Shown here one piece after another: positions 9,696 through 20,666 of a DNA stretch of 64,000 bases. The DNA is from Bacteroidota bacterium (GTDB taxonomy: Bacteria; Bacteroidota; Bacteroidia; Chitinophagales; Chitinophagaceae). The translations under genes were made by a program, and so were the position numbers. The stretch is taken from NCBI GenBank assembly GCA_016712665.1, contig JADJQP010000004.1, positions 1 to 64,000 of the forward strand, written 5' to 3'. The notes beneath the pieces were generated by a model. That model was not told the origin of the DNA. It did no database searches and worked only from the letters and a program-made list of their open reading frames with translations. Every line of letters begins with the position of its first letter. Position 1 is the first letter of the stretch.

Positions 9696-10502
9696 TTACC
9701 CACTCACTTTAAAATCTCGCAAAGCATCGTTCAGACTGGTCTTTAAATCCGTACTGGCTTTGCGTTGACCGATAATGAGTGCGCATCCCACTTGGTAATC
9801 ACCGGCCGGAAACTTCTTGGTATAACTACCCGGTATCACCACACTTCGTGCCGGTACACGCCCCCGGTATTCGATGGGTTCGGTTCCACTAACATCTATA
9901 ATTTTGGTGCTTTGTGTCAATACCACATTGGCGCCCAATACGGCTTCCTTTTCTACTCGTACACCTTCTACCACTATACAACGGGAACCGATGAAACAAC
10001 CGTCTTCAATAATTACCGGACTAGCTTGTAAAGGCTCTAACACTCCACCAATACCGACACCACCACTGAGATGCACATTCTTTCCGATTTGTGCGCAGCT
10101 ACCTACTGTGGCCCAGGTATCAACCATGGTACCCTCATCTACATACGCACCAATGTTTACATAGCTCGGCATCAAAATAACGCCACGTGCTAAAAACGCA
10201 CCATAGCGGGCAACAGCATGAGGTACCGCTCGCACACCTTGTGAAGCATAATCAGATTTCAACTTCATTTTATCGTAAAATTCGAAGGGTGGCAAGGTGT
10301 AGGTTTCCATCTGCTGAATTCCAAAATACATTAAAATGGCTTGTTTCACCCATTCATTTACTTGCCAGCCATCACCTTCCGGAGTGGCAACACGCAATCG
10401 ACCTTTGTCTACTTCTTCAATGACGGCTCGTATGGCCTCCGTATACTTGGTGTCGCTAATTAGGGCTCTAGTATTCCAAACTTCAGTAATAAGTTGTTGC
10501 AT
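9696..10502 (-). CDS. dapD: 2,3,4,5-tetrahydropyridine-2,6-dicarboxylate N-succinyltransferase
   Basis: A 268-residue acyltransferase of the lysine/diaminopimelate pathway (succinylase branch), using succinyl-CoA. The N-terminal helical part is followed by a left-handed beta-helix made of hexapeptide repeats, visible as ARGVILMPSYVNIGAYVDEG, MVDTWATVGSCAQIGKNVHL, GGVGIGGVLEP, VIIEDGCFIGSRCIVVEGV and EAVLGANVVLTQSTKI. Length and motif order are those of DapD, not of the shorter DapH. Complete, with a -7 element 19 nt upstream of the start. Confidence 0.95.
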   Translation of the reverse strand: MQQLITEVWNTRALISDTKYTEAIRAVIEEVDKGRLRVATPEGDGWQVNEWVKQAILMYFGIQQMETYTLPPFEFYDKMKLKSDYASQGVRAVPHAVARYGAFLARGVILMPSYVNIGAYVDEGTMVDTWATVGSCAQIGKNVHLSGGVGIGGVLEPLQASPVIIEDGCFIGSRCIVVEGVRVEKEAVLGANVVLTQSTKIIDVSGTEPIEYRGRVPARSVVIPGSYTKKFPAGDYQVGCALIIGQRKASTDLKTSLNDALRDFKVSG

Positions 10503-10521
10503 TCGTGTATTTTTTTCGATG

Positions 10522-10529
10522 CAAACATA
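10522..10529 (-). promoter_or_regulatory. Candidate -7 element for dapD (TATGTTTG)
   Basis: Exact TAnnTTTG match 19 nt upstream of the dapD ATG on the minus strand. Confidence 0.45.
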
Positions 10530-10581
10530 AAGAAATTCCCTTTTTTAAAATAGAGAACTTTACTTTGCAAAAAAAAGAAAA

Positions 10582-11155
10582 ATGGATTCTCCTTTTGAGA
10601 AAGATGTTAAGAACTGTGTCCTTACCCTACAGCAGGATGGTGTGATTCTGTATCCAACGGATACCATCTGGGGCTTAGGTTGTGATGTTCAAAATGAAAA
10701 AGCCATTCAAAAAATAGTTGACATCAAAAAAAAGAGACCCTAACAAAAGCTTCATTGTATTGATGACCGATGTTCGACAATTAGCGAAACATATTGCCAA
10801 TCCTCCACTGGACCTAGAGGAGATGCTTGAAAAATTTGATAATCCAACCACTATCATATACCCGAATGCCATTCATTTACCACAGTCATTATTGGCTGCA
10901 GATGGTTCGGTGGCCGTGCGAATCACGAAGGACCCTTTTTGCCGTTCACTGATAAAAAGACTAAGAAGTCCCCTTGTATCCACCTCGGCCAACCTGAGTG
11001 GGATGCCCGCTGCAGCAACCTTTAGCCTCATTGACGAAGTCGTAAAAACGCAGGTCGATTATACGGTAATTTGGCGACAGGATGATCAAACGCATTCGCA
11101 GCCTTCCAGCATCTTGAAACTAGAGCCGGATGGCGGGTTTACCAAAATCAGATAG
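10582..11155 (+). CDS. L-threonylcarbamoyladenylate synthase (Sua5/YciO/YrdC), frame broken once
   Basis: A Sua5/YrdC-domain protein, the enzyme that makes threonylcarbamoyl-AMP for the t6A37 modification of ANN-decoding tRNAs. The frame from 10582 reads VILYPTDTIWGLGCDV and then runs into a stop after DIKKKRP. Removing one A from the A8 run at 10726-10733 restores DIKKRDPNKSFIVLMTDVRQL, and the protein continues to 11155 with VAVRITKDPFCRSLIKRL and LVSTSANLSGMPAA, the conserved SxN motif. t6A synthesis is normally essential, so a sequence error is more likely than gene death. Confidence 0.85.
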
Positions 11156-11254
11156 GCCTAAACAGTCGTACAAAATCCTGAAAATAAGGCAGATGCGCCT
11201 CGTTGCATTCATGAATATCTTCAAATTTGTATTTTTATTATCTTTAAAAAAATG

Positions 11255-11262
11255 TAGGTTTG
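11255..11262 (+). promoter_or_regulatory. Candidate -7 element for the TPR protein gene (TAGGTTTG)
   Basis: Exact TAnnTTTG match 25 nt upstream of the ATG at 11288. Confidence 0.45.
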
Positions 11263-11287
11263 CACCTCAATTATTTTTTACAAGCAA

Positions 11288-11947
11288 ATGGCTACTTTTA
11301 GAAGAATATTAGTTTTATATCGCATCCCGATAGCGCTGCTGTTGATTGCATTGGGTGTTTTCTTAACCATTCAAACCAAAAATGGTATTTATGTAAGTTG
11401 GATCTTTTTCTTAATCGCCATATTGATGGTAGTGGCACATTTTATGATAGGCCCTATCACCCTTATTCAAAAACATGTTGAGGATGGTGACTTTGAAGGA
11501 GCTCAAGCGCTGCTGAATCGAGTGAAATACCCGAAACTGCTGTACAAACCGGTGCGCTCTGCCTATTATATGTTGAAATCCAATTTTTCAACCATGAGTG
11601 AAAACTTTGAGGATGCCGAAGACGATATCCGTAAAAGTTTAGCAGCCGGTATCACCGATAAAAGTGTGGAAGGTGGTGCATATTTGCAGTTGGGAATGAT
11701 TTCGTACAAGAAGGGCAACAAAAAAGAAGCTTACGAACATCTGCGCAAGTCGGTACAATTAGGCTTACCTGATAAAGATACGGAGGCTTCAGCTTACTTA
11801 CAATTGTCCAGCATCTGTGGCGAGCGTCGCGACTTTAAGGGCATGAAGCACTACTATGCCAAGGCAAAGGCCTGCAAGTCGAAAAATGAAACCATTGTGA
11901 ATCAATTGAAAGAAATGGATAAATACATTTCGAGAGTTCCGGGGTAG
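11288..11947 (+). CDS. Membrane-anchored TPR protein of unknown function
   Basis: A 219-residue protein with two N-terminal membrane segments (IPIALLLIALGVFLTI and VSWIFFLIAILMVVAHFMI) followed by a soluble part with at least three TPR-like helix pairs. The best are EGGAYLQLGMISYKKGNKKEAYEHLRKSV and the matching ASAYLQLSSICGERRDFKGMKHYYAKA. TPR repeats mediate protein-protein contacts, so a membrane-bound scaffold is the only safe statement. The gene stands alone between a Sua5-like gene and a convergent T9SS cargo gene. Confidence 0.75.
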   Translation: MATFRRILVLYRIPIALLLIALGVFLTIQTKNGIYVSWIFFLIAILMVVAHFMIGPITLIQKHVEDGDFEGAQALLNRVKYPKLLYKPVRSAYYMLKSNFSTMSENFEDAEDDIRKSLAAGITDKSVEGGAYLQLGMISYKKGNKKEAYEHLRKSVQLGLPDKDTEASAYLQLSSICGERRDFKGMKHYYAKAKACKSKNETIVNQLKEMDKYISRVPG

Positions 11948-11982
11948 AGAAATAAAAAGGCCATTGCCAAATCAACTTTTTA

Positions 11983-13622
11983 TTATTCCTTCACAAACCG
12001 ATGCATTTCATTAGCAACCTGCATAAAATAAATGCCACTTGGTATTTGCTTGACAGAAATAGGAAGACCCACTTTCGTTCTTCCTTGCAATAAAATCTCT
12101 CCCAAAATATTGGCTATTTTATAGGGAATGTCAGCAGTCTGAACTGCTCCCTTTACATAAATACTTCCTTTTGAGGGATTAGGGTAAATGTTAAATTTAG
12201 TAATTGGTTTTTCAATTTCACGAATACCATCAGGCGCCGGTGCATACTTTTTATCTACATTGATTTTAAATAAATAGTTGTAGTTATTGATATATGGTGA
12301 AGTGGCACATGCTGAATCCTCCACATCTATCAATACATAATACCAGCCCGTATCATTGATACCGATATTCCAATTAAACATTCCGTGCACTGAATCTGTA
12401 ATTTGATTTTGATATTGCATAGTAGCACCAGGAATAGAAATTGCATGATTATCCTTCACTTTCAAAAACGAAACCACAGGTGCCCCTTTTACATGATATG
12501 GAATGGAAATAAATTGATTGGGTATAAATGTACAAATTGCGGAGATGACTTTGCTACAAATGTAATTTCGCCGGTGGCAGGATTGAGGTTAAACGTGCTA
12601 TCCGTATCAAAGGGATTATACACCGGATCGTACCTTGGACAGTTAGGAAGGTTTCCCATGCCGGGAATACAATTATATCCAGGTATTCTGCGTAAGCCGC
12701 TTTGAGTGGAATCTGGAGCAGGTGCAGCCCAACAACCGGTAAGATTTTGATTTTGTGGGATAAAAGGATCCCACCAACTTTGAGAATGAAGACCCCATAC
12801 GGTATCATGATATACTAAATGAATACTACTAAATACCAGTGAATCTCCATCTGGATCTATAGCCTGTTGTTTATAAACGGATGGTATATTTCGTCTAAAA
12901 ATGGCAGTTGGTTGAGATAAGAAATAGGGACTACTATTAGAGACAAGCGTATTGATGTGAGTCACACCTCTGTTATCCCAGGCCCAATATGATGGTGGGG
13001 CATAGTTAATATAATCATTGGTATCAATATTCGTTGCAATGGAATAACCACTCCTTCCCAATATTGTCCAATGTGTATTGCCATTATTCATACCTGCATA
13101 ATTAACTACTTGCCATTTCCCGCATTTTTCGGGCAGGTAAAGAATGGTGTCATACCAATAATCCAATAAAAGTGAAAAAGTATCTTGGATAGGCGCTCCA
13201 ATATTTAAATAACTTGGAGGTATCACATTAATCGGCGGATACGTTTGACAGGATTTAAAAATTGGCTTTTGAAGACTATCACCTGAATAAGGATTCACAT
13301 ACAACTGCGAACCTTGACCTACACCCCCGGCATTAGAAAAAAACATTACATTATAGTTTTGAAATTTATAATTACAGGTATCCGTAAACGATAATATGCC
13401 CTCAACGCCCAAACCATAGCCAAAGCCTGAACAGTTATGGCACGGTTTATTGACTCTAAATTGGACTTGAAAAGCCGAATCTGCGATATCAGGTCTATGC
13501 TTAATAACAAATTCAGAACCTCCTAGTAGCTGGTTGTGATATGGTGGGGCAATCTGCGATTGAACCGAAAAAATTGAAATTAAGGAATAGAAACATCCTA
13601 ACGAAATGCATTTTAAATTCAT
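11983..13622 (-). CDS. Secreted T9SS cargo protein, frame broken once
   Basis: Two minus-strand frames (13622-12489 and 12477-11983) form one exported protein of ~545 residues. It starts with a signal peptide (CISLGCFYSLISIFSVQSQ). The middle has the IDPDGDSLVFSS then TFNLNPATGEITFVA pairing common in Bacteroidota surface proteins. The C-terminus is a T9SS type A domain (FNIYPNPSKGSIYV ... QIPSGIYFMQVANEMHRFVKE). The break is near 12480-12490, after LYPINLFPFHI. It begins 15 nt after the end of the next upstream T9SS gene, so the two probably form an operon. Function unknown. Confidence 0.75.
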
Positions 13623-13637
13623 AAAAAATGGAAATAT

Positions 13638-15640
13638 TTATTTATGAATAAATTTGATGCTTTCTGTTGGTTTGCCATTACTCTGTAAAATCCGTAGGAA
13701 ATACAAACCACTAGGTAAATGGCTTAAATCTATTTCAGATTTCCCTTTTGTTTGATAACTAATTAATTTTTCACCGATACTATTATATACCGTTAAATCA
13801 TAGGCCCCCGAGAAACAATTAAACAATAATTGTTCATTTCCTATTTCAAGCTGATAGTGTTTGTCATTCTTTACACCACTTTCGGTTTCAGTATTCTTAA
13901 ACAGAAAGGCACCATTCAAACAGTCATCAAAAACTGGTAATGTTATGGCAGGCTGGGTAATTGCAATAGGGCTTTCTACAGAACCCATTATGGCGTCATA
14001 AATAGCATTAAATTGGGCAACAGAAACCGGAAAAAAATCCGCAGTAGCTAGATCGTTATCCATTAAACATGCATTGGTACCAGGCCTATCCGCAAGATTG
14101 GCTACCACGTAATCTCCTGCATTATTATTGTCTAATCCTAATCCTCCCAAGAGGAATAATCGATCGTTAAAGTTATACAAAAAGGACTTGTGATTGGGAT
14201 ACCACGGACTTTCAAAACTATGTGCTAAATAATAAGGTACCGGCCCAAGGACGCCATACAAGCGCGGATATAAATCAAATGAAGTATTTTGATTTAATGG
14301 ATTTAGCCAATTATTAAGCGCATTATTGGTATAATTTACTTCAAAAGTATTCGGCAATAATGTGCTATAAAAATTATTGAACTGATAAAATAAATTTCTA
14401 CAAAAAGAGCCTGTTATTACACTTATGTCACTAAAGGGTGTGGTTACTCTTCCTACTTTGGGGTAGCCACCTAATCGTTGATTGTTTAAACGAAATATAC
14501 CCATTTGTACATTCGCAGGTACGGCAGGTGGCCAATTTTCAAGATAACTCAAAACACTCACCGGTGAATTGAGATTCCACAATTTATCAAAAAAATAAGA
14601 GTGGGTTCCATTTAAGGCCGTAATGGTGCCTGCCACATGTATTTCATCCGTTGAAGGCCCAGTATTGTACAAGTCACCGACAGCAAAAATATTATCATCC
14701 ACAAACGGTGTATTATCATCTATGACCTTGTGTGCATATATCTGCAAATTGATAGCGGTTCGCAAATAAAAAAAACGACTCGCATCGGTTACTCCCACAT
14801 TTGAGGTAGTTCCTGCGACTAGAAATCCATTGATTGCATTAAAACCCGTATTATTGATTTCAGTAATCCTACTCGGATAGGAAAATTGAGTGGCATTTGC
14901 ACCAGATTGGTCAAAATAATATTCATGTTTATCCAATATTACTGCATTTACTGCATCCAAGGTGGCAATAAACATAACTCTATTCGTAGGTTGGTTATTA
15001 TTAATATCAGGACGCGGGTTGGGATTATCCCCACCTTCCAGCAACAGTCCTGTAAAGGCAAAATGGGGGCCCGAGAGTGGATTAATTACCGGGCAGACAT
15101 CGGTCACAAAAGTACCCGCGCCGGCTCCAAAGATGATTGGTAGCGAATTGGATGAAAGCAAGTCGAAATAATTAGCATTCAACAAATTTAGATCCTGATC
15201 AAAAAGCATATACCATGAATTGTATGCCCCGACATTTGTAAATCCAGTGCAGGTACCTGTTACCACATAAGTCTGTATATTGGGGTTATACGCTGCTGCA
15301 TTGGGTATCAAATCTTTACCAAAATACTCATACAAATCATTTCGTTGAATATTGCCAAAACCATCAATTAAAGTCACCTGCAAATTGTGGTCAGTTCCAT
15401 TATGTAGGGGTTGAAAAATAATGGTACCTCCACAAAATTATTTGTCGGTGCAAACTTTTCCATAACCGTTGCGTCAGACGCTTGATACCACAGGTTTGGA
15501 TCATGCTCATACATAAACGTATTTGGTACCTGAGCGTGAAGTTTTTGAGACATAAACATTGTAAACGCGATTGTTAATAAGAAGCTAAAATGGGGGGGGG
15601 TAAATTTACCCTTGTTCAATAAAATAATAAGTTTTTTCAT
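13638..15640 (-). CDS. Secreted T9SS cargo protein with poly-G tract, frame broken once
   Basis: An exported protein of ~665 residues in two frames (15640-15374, then about 15440-13638). Restoring the frame near 15430 reads ...NNFVGGTIIFQPLHNGTDHN, then LQVTLIDGFGNIQRNDLYEY. The signal peptide region contains a run of nine G (C on the coding strand) at 15592-15600. The long middle part has kelch-like phrases (VAGTTSNVGVTDASRFFYL, EIHVAGTITALNGTHSYFFD, FLLGGLGLDNNNAGDYVVAN). The end is T9SS-like (YDLTVYNSIGEKLISYQTKG, LPSGLYFLRIL) although YPNP is not present. Probably co-transcribed with the following gene. Function unknown. Confidence 0.75.
15592..15600. repeat. Run of nine G inside a signal-peptide coding region
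   Basis: A G9 tract on the plus strand (C9 in the coding sense) eleven codons after the start of the T9SS gene at 13638-15640. In the present length it is in frame with the signal peptide. Confidence 0.85.
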
Positions 15641-15772
15641 GATAAAGGATTTTGAGGTTAATAATTTCTTATGTAAATATATAACACATTATTTTGACAC
15701 TAACAAACATTAACAAAAATCAAGTTCGTAGCACCCAAATTGGCAAGGTTCTATAACCATTCCGAGAATTTC

Positions 15773-17572
15773 CTACAAGGGTATTTCCACTATTACCGTT
15801 GAGCCCCGACCCAAGGTGGAATCAAAATCGATATGACCATTCAAATATTCTATTCGGGAGCTCATATTTTTTAATCCCATTCCTTGCTTATCCATCATCT
15901 TTTGCACATCAAATCCAATGCCATTGTCCTCTACCATCATGGTAAATTCATCGGCCTCCCGTATGAGTTGTATCGTAATTTCTTTGGCGTTCGCATGTTT
16001 AATAATATTGTTCATCAACTCCTGCAATACCCGAAAAATAACGGTTTCGGTTGCTTCTGGTAGTCTTTCATTCAAACCAAGAACTACCAAATTGATTTTC
16101 AATTTTTCATTCCCCATCCGATTTACAAAATCGCGTACAGCCGCCACTAACCCGGATTTCAGAAGAGCATTTGGTATCATACTGTGAGATATGGAGCGTA
16201 CCTCTTTGGCTGCATCTACTATCAATTCAAACGCATTTTTTAAACTATCAGATACATGCATGGTGTTGCCGGTTTGATCAATAAAATGTTCCAATTGCAT
16301 TTTGGCGGCTGTCATGGTTTGCGCTACCCCATCATGCAAATCGCGGGCAATACGCATCCGCTCCTTTTCCTCTGCTTCGATTATGGCCTTGTTTCTAACT
16401 TCCTTTTCTTGTATGATGGCCTCATCAATTTCCTTTTGCTTTTTACTTTTAAAAAACGTATAAAATGCAAAGGTCCCAATCAACAAAACAATAATCACTC
16501 CGAAAAAAATAGTCCGTTGATTTCGTTGTTGATTTTCTTTGAGTTCATTTTCTTTGGTAAGTAATACAACCTGCTGAATGCGCTTTTCCGTTTCGTATTG
16601 TGTTTGCAATTCGCTGATTTGTTGGCTTCGTTTTTCATTAAAAATTTCTTCATTCAATGTAGAATACTTCACATGATATTGATAGGCTTCCGCATGTTTT
16701 CCTGTTTGATGAAAAATAGCAGACAACATGAGGTAACACTGTGCAGAAAGTTCTTTATAATGGATGCGTTCCGTAATGGAAAGACATTCTTTTAAGTAGG
16801 TTTCAGACTGTATTGCTTTACCTTGCAGTTGCGAAAATTCAGCGAGGCAAAACAGCGACAAAGCAGCAGCATTGGTATCTTTAAGCCGAAGTCGAATATC
16901 ATACGCATCCATTTGAAATTGCATCGCTTGCGGAAATTGCTTTTGCGCAGCCAAAGACACAGAGGCATAATCAAGTGTATAGGAAACACCTATGCTATCA
17001 TGTAGTTTCACATACAATGCACGTGCCTTAGCAAATAGTTCCAATGCCACGGGATGGCTGGCATGATCTTGGGCCCATACGCCCTGGTTGTTGATGGCAG
17101 TAGCCATTACCGCATCATTAGCGGCCAGCTTTGCCAAACGATGGGCTTCTTCAAAACTGTGCAAGGCAGCCTGATCGTCTTTTTGCTTTCGGTAAAAAAA
17201 TCCCAGTTCATTATACACCTTTGCTTTTCCTGCCTGATCATTCAAGGTATCAAACTGATTAATGGCCAGTAAATAATACCGTAAGGTGGCGTCGTATTCG
17301 CCTGCAAAGTAACTGGTAAGACCCTTTAATAAATGCGCATTGGCAACAAAATCTAACCGTTGATTGTTTCTGCCTATAGCAACGGCCTCATCGCATAATC
17401 GGATGCAATTCAAATAATCTTTATTTTGAATACTGGCTGCTTTCTCAATAAAAATACGTGCCTTGGCCGTGTCATGCAAGGTTTGACAACTCTTTATGAG
17501 ACTATCTGCTAGTGGTTGTGCTACGCAATGAGAGGCAATACATACCAATAATATGCAGGCTACAGCGCGCAT
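15773..17572 (-). CDS. TPR-containing sensor histidine kinase (HisKA_3 type)
   Basis: A 599-residue two-component kinase. Signal peptide (MRAVACILLVCIASHCVAQ), then a periplasmic region of about six TPR repeats (AKVYNELGFFYRKQKDDQAALHSFEEAHRLA is a clear one), one membrane helix (TIFFGVIIVLLIGTFAFYTFF), a coiled linker, the HisKA_3 box with the phosphorylated His in RIARDLHDGVAQTMTAAK, and an HATPase domain (LQELMNNIIKHANA, VEDNGIGFDV, GMGLKNMSSRI). This NarL-partner type is common in Bacteroidota. No response regulator is adjacent, so its partner is encoded elsewhere. It lies 9 nt upstream of nothing obvious on its own strand apart from the M1 peptidase gene ahead of it, with which it may be co-transcribed. 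Confidence 0.9.
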   Translation of the reverse strand: MRAVACILLVCIASHCVAQPLADSLIKSCQTLHDTAKARIFIEKAASIQNKDYLNCIRLCDEAVAIGRNNQRLDFVANAHLLKGLTSYFAGEYDATLRYYLLAINQFDTLNDQAGKAKVYNELGFFYRKQKDDQAALHSFEEAHRLAKLAANDAVMATAINNQGVWAQDHASHPVALELFAKARALYVKLHDSIGVSYTLDYASVSLAAQKQFPQAMQFQMDAYDIRLRLKDTNAAALSLFCLAEFSQLQGKAIQSETYLKECLSITERIHYKELSAQCYLMLSAIFHQTGKHAEAYQYHVKYSTLNEEIFNEKRSQQISELQTQYETEKRIQQVVLLTKENELKENQQRNQRTIFFGVIIVLLIGTFAFYTFFKSKKQKEIDEAIIQEKEVRNKAIIEAEEKERMRIARDLHDGVAQTMTAAKMQLEHFIDQTGNTMHVSDSLKNAFELIVDAAKEVRSISHSMIPNALLKSGLVAAVRDFVNRMGNEKLKINLVVLGLNERLPEATETVIFRVLQELMNNIIKHANAKEITIQLIREADEFTMMVEDNGIGFDVQKMMDKQGMGLKNMSSRIEYLNGHIDFDSTLGRGSTVIVEIPL

Positions 17573-17580
17573 CCCTATAA

Positions 17581-19545
17581 TTAATACTTACTAAGCTTTC
17601 GGCTTATTTTTCCTTGTGATGAAATCACTTCCACAAAATAAACGCCGGCAGCCAAATGAGAAAGTTGTAAGATTACTTTTTGATCAAAATTTCCTTCTTG
17701 AAGGACGCTTCCATTCAAATCGCGAAGGGTATACCTGGCGTTGCGAAGAGTGCTATTCTCAATGCTTACCTCATCTGCAGAGGGGTTTGGATACATCAAG
17801 GTTTGATTCTCCATTTCGGTATTGGCTACATGCAGTGATACCAATGCCGGATTTTCTACCACCAAATCTTCTTTGTTCAACAACCAATTATTAGGATCAA
17901 ATTCTAAACCATTCAAAATCTTAGAACATGGAATAATAAAGGTATTGGTATTTTGATTGATATTCACGCGTAATGTAGTATCTCCGCTCACACTTAGGCA
18001 TTTAATTTCTAAAGGCGTTTTAAATACAGGGGTCACCGGCGATGAAGTTACATGGGTCACCTTTAGATAGATATTGGTGCCATCGCTATAATACTCTGCC
18101 GAATAAACGGGATATCCTTCGCCATACAACCATTGCTGAAAATAATCATAAAGACTCATATTAGAAACGGTTTCCAATACAATATGCAAATCGTCGATAC
18201 TGGCTGTATTAAAGGAAAAGGTCGATTGAAACTCTCGCAATCCTTTAAAGAAAAGGCTGTCGCCTAGTACAAATCGAAGGGTATGAATCACCGCACTTCC
18301 TTTGTCGTATGTGAGGCGCTTGCTAAAGATACGACCCACATTGTTGGTATCTGTAAAGTACACCATCGCAAAAGAATCTTGCAACACATTGTCATGCACA
18401 CTTTGCATTTTATTTTGCGCAGCTTGATGTCCTCTAAAATGGTCATAGGCCAAATATTCGCCATAAGATGCAAATCCTTCGTTGATGAAAATATCCTTCT
18501 ATGTTTTGCAAGTCACATGATCGCCCCACCATTGGTGAAATAACTCATGCGAGTTCACCGAAAAGCTACCTAAACTTCCGATACTAGTCATGGTTTGATG
18601 TTCCATACCGCCACCAAAGGGCGCCATGCAATGTCCGTATTTTTCGGCATGGAACGGATATACACCCATAATTTCGGAATAATAATCTAATACCAGCGCA
18701 TTGCTATCGATTTGGCTTTTAAAAGTGGGTAGGGTCAAGGATTGTCGTATACATAATTCATTATTTTTACGGAGTCGCCCAGCAAGGCTGCCGGATGTGC
18801 GTAAATGGTGTAATCGACATATTTAGCAATTGCAACAGAAATTAAATAGTAATCGATGATATAATGTGTTTTCCAGCGATATCTTACTTTATTATTTGGC
18901 ATGGCATCAATACCTTCTAAAATACCATTAGACCCCACTTTATTTTCGTCGCTGGTGGTTACAAAAATCCAGGCACTATCCGCTTTGTCTTGCAAAAATT
19001 GTTTGCAGGAAACCACTCGTAGGCGCTATAAGGCTCACTCAAACTCCAGGTACACTCGTTGCCCCATGCTCCGGAGACATCTGAACTAAACCCGTCGCCA
19101 ATGGCGCCACCTACACATGAGCATCCCCATTATAGTAGATTTTTACATACATATTCGTATTCAAGGGTTGTGCCGTTGGAAAAATGGCATAGCGAATACT
19201 GCCATTACTAGCCACGGTCAAGGGCTGATTATTATAAATCACACTATCGATGGTTAAACTTTGGTTGAGTTCAAAACAAAAGGTATCCAACGAGGCGGCG
19301 CTTACTTTGGCTCCTATAGTAGTAGATCCGCTTACTATGGTATTATTGCGTTCTGCGTTGATATCTAAAAAATAAAAATGGACATCATATTTATCCAATA
19401 AGGAGTTGGCATATTGTCCGGCTCGGGTTTTCTTGGCCATTTTTTGATGGCTCAATATTTTTCCTTCTGAGCAGGAATAATTTTCTTGGGACAGGGCTAC
19501 CAACGTGATAGACAAAAAGAATAAAGTAGATAAAAGTTTTCTCAT
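17581..19545 (-). pseudogene. Secreted M1-family metallopeptidase with T9SS domain, several lesions
   Basis: Four minus-strand pieces assemble into a ~650-residue M1 aminopeptidase-like protein. Piece one (19545-19111) has the signal peptide and beta domain up to YVKIYYNGDAH. After a frame change near 19115 it reads GGAIGDGFSSDVSG and YEWFP; another change near 19010 leads to CKQFLQDKADSAWIF. A third near 18737 joins DNP to LTLPTFKSQID. The zinc site is intact: GGGMEHQTM, HELFHQWWGDHVTC, then NEGFASYGEY. An in-frame TAG at 18499-18501 replaces the Trp expected in TWKDIFINEGF. The end is a T9SS domain (TLMYPNPSADEVSI). Three frameshifts plus a nonsense codon suggest real decay. Confidence 0.85.
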
Positions 19546-19549
19546 TTTA

Positions 19550-19557
19550 CAAAGATA
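19550..19557 (-). promoter_or_regulatory. -7 element 4 nt from the M1 peptidase ATG (TATCTTTG)
   Basis: Exact TAnnTTTG match with only four bases before the ATG at 19545, so the transcript would start at or next to the start codon. Confidence 0.55.
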
Positions 19558-19633
19558 GTTTTGAAAGCGAATACATGAAGCAGTTAATTGTTAAGAAATT
19601 CGTGCTTATGTCTGTAAAAATAGCTTTTTTTAT

Positions 19634-19641
19634 TACATTTG
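19634..19641 (+). promoter_or_regulatory. Candidate -7 element for accD (TACATTTG)
   Basis: Exact TAnnTTTG match, about 97 nt upstream of the accD ATG, implying a leader of ~90 nt. Confidence 0.45.
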
Positions 19642-19738
19642 TAGCTCGCAAATGAGGAGTTTGCGTTATTTTTTCGTGATGAATGAAAGGCGGAGCGAAA
19701 TGTGCAGAAAGGCAAACCTATAATGACCTACATTGAAT

Positions 19739-20587
19739 ATGTCATCTACTTGGTTCAAAAGAATAAAACAGGGTATACTTACCTCTACTAAAGAAAAAAG
19801 AAATGTACCGGACGGACTTTGGTATAAATGTCCGGGTTGTAAAAAAACCTCCACCATCAATGATATCAAGGACAGCCTGTGGGTTTGTCCGAATTGCAAT
19901 TTTCACGCAAGAATAGATGCCGAGGAATATTTTGATATTCTGTTTGATGATCAAAAATATACCTTGTTATTTGAAAATATTGTATCGAAGGACATGCTGG
20001 GTTTTGTGGATTTAAAACCCTATAAAGACCGCTTGGTAGAAGCTCAAAAACAAACCGGGTTGAAGGATGCCATGACAGTGGGAACCGGTGAAATTCATGG
20101 ACGAAAAATTGTCATTGCCTGTATGAATTTTACGTTTATTGGCGGTAGTATGGGTTCGGTAGTAGGTGAAAAAATATCACGAGGTATTGATTATGCGGTT
20201 GAACACAAATTACCTTTCATGATTATATCTAAGTCGGGCGGTGCTCGGATGATGGAAAGCGCGTTTTCATTGATGCAAATGGCTAAAACGTCTGCGAAAT
20301 TGACCTTATTAGCCAAAGCAAAATTGCCTTATATCTCCTTTTTAACCGATCCTACTACAGGGGACGTTACTGCTTCATACGCAATGTTAGGTGATGTAAA
20401 TATTGCCGAACCGGGTGCTTTAATTGGTTTTGCCGGACCGAGGGTTATCAAAGAAACCATCAAAAAAGATTTACCGGATGGGTTTCAACGTTCTGAATTT
20501 TTATTGGAACACGGTTTCCTAGATTTCATTGTGGACCGCAAAGAATTAAAGCAGAAGTTGGCTGATTTGATGGATTATTTTAAGTGA
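19739..20587 (+). CDS. accD: Acetyl-CoA carboxylase, carboxyltransferase subunit beta
   Basis: A 282-residue AccD, which with AccA transfers the carboxyl group from biotin to acetyl-CoA in fatty-acid synthesis. The N-terminus begins [13 protein letters not shown] and carries the four-cysteine zinc ribbon ([10 protein letters not shown] ... [10 protein letters not shown]). The crotonase-like core shows [17 protein letters not shown], the oxyanion-hole GGARM in [11 protein letters not shown], and [16 protein letters not shown]. The ATG at 19739 is preferred over the TTG two codons earlier. Length matches the family; no accA is nearby. Confidence 0.96.
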   Translation: MSSTWFKRIKQGILTSTKEKRNVPDGLWYKCPGCKKTSTINDIKDSLWVCPNCNFHARIDAEEYFDILFDDQKYTLLFENIVSKDMLGFVDLKPYKDRLVEAQKQTGLKDAMTVGTGEIHGRKIVIACMNFTFIGGSMGSVVGEKISRGIDYAVEHKLPFMIISKSGGARMMESAFSLMQMAKTSAKLTLLAKAKLPYISFLTDPTTGDVTASYAMLGDVNIAEPGALIGFAGPRVIKETIKKDLPDGFQRSEFLLEHGFLDFIVDRKELKQKLADLMDYFK

Positions 20588-20666
20588 TATCAATAAAACA
20601 TTACTGATCTTTCAACATAAACGGGTAACTTCTGTTCAGTAAATTTTGTACATTTACGATAATATC

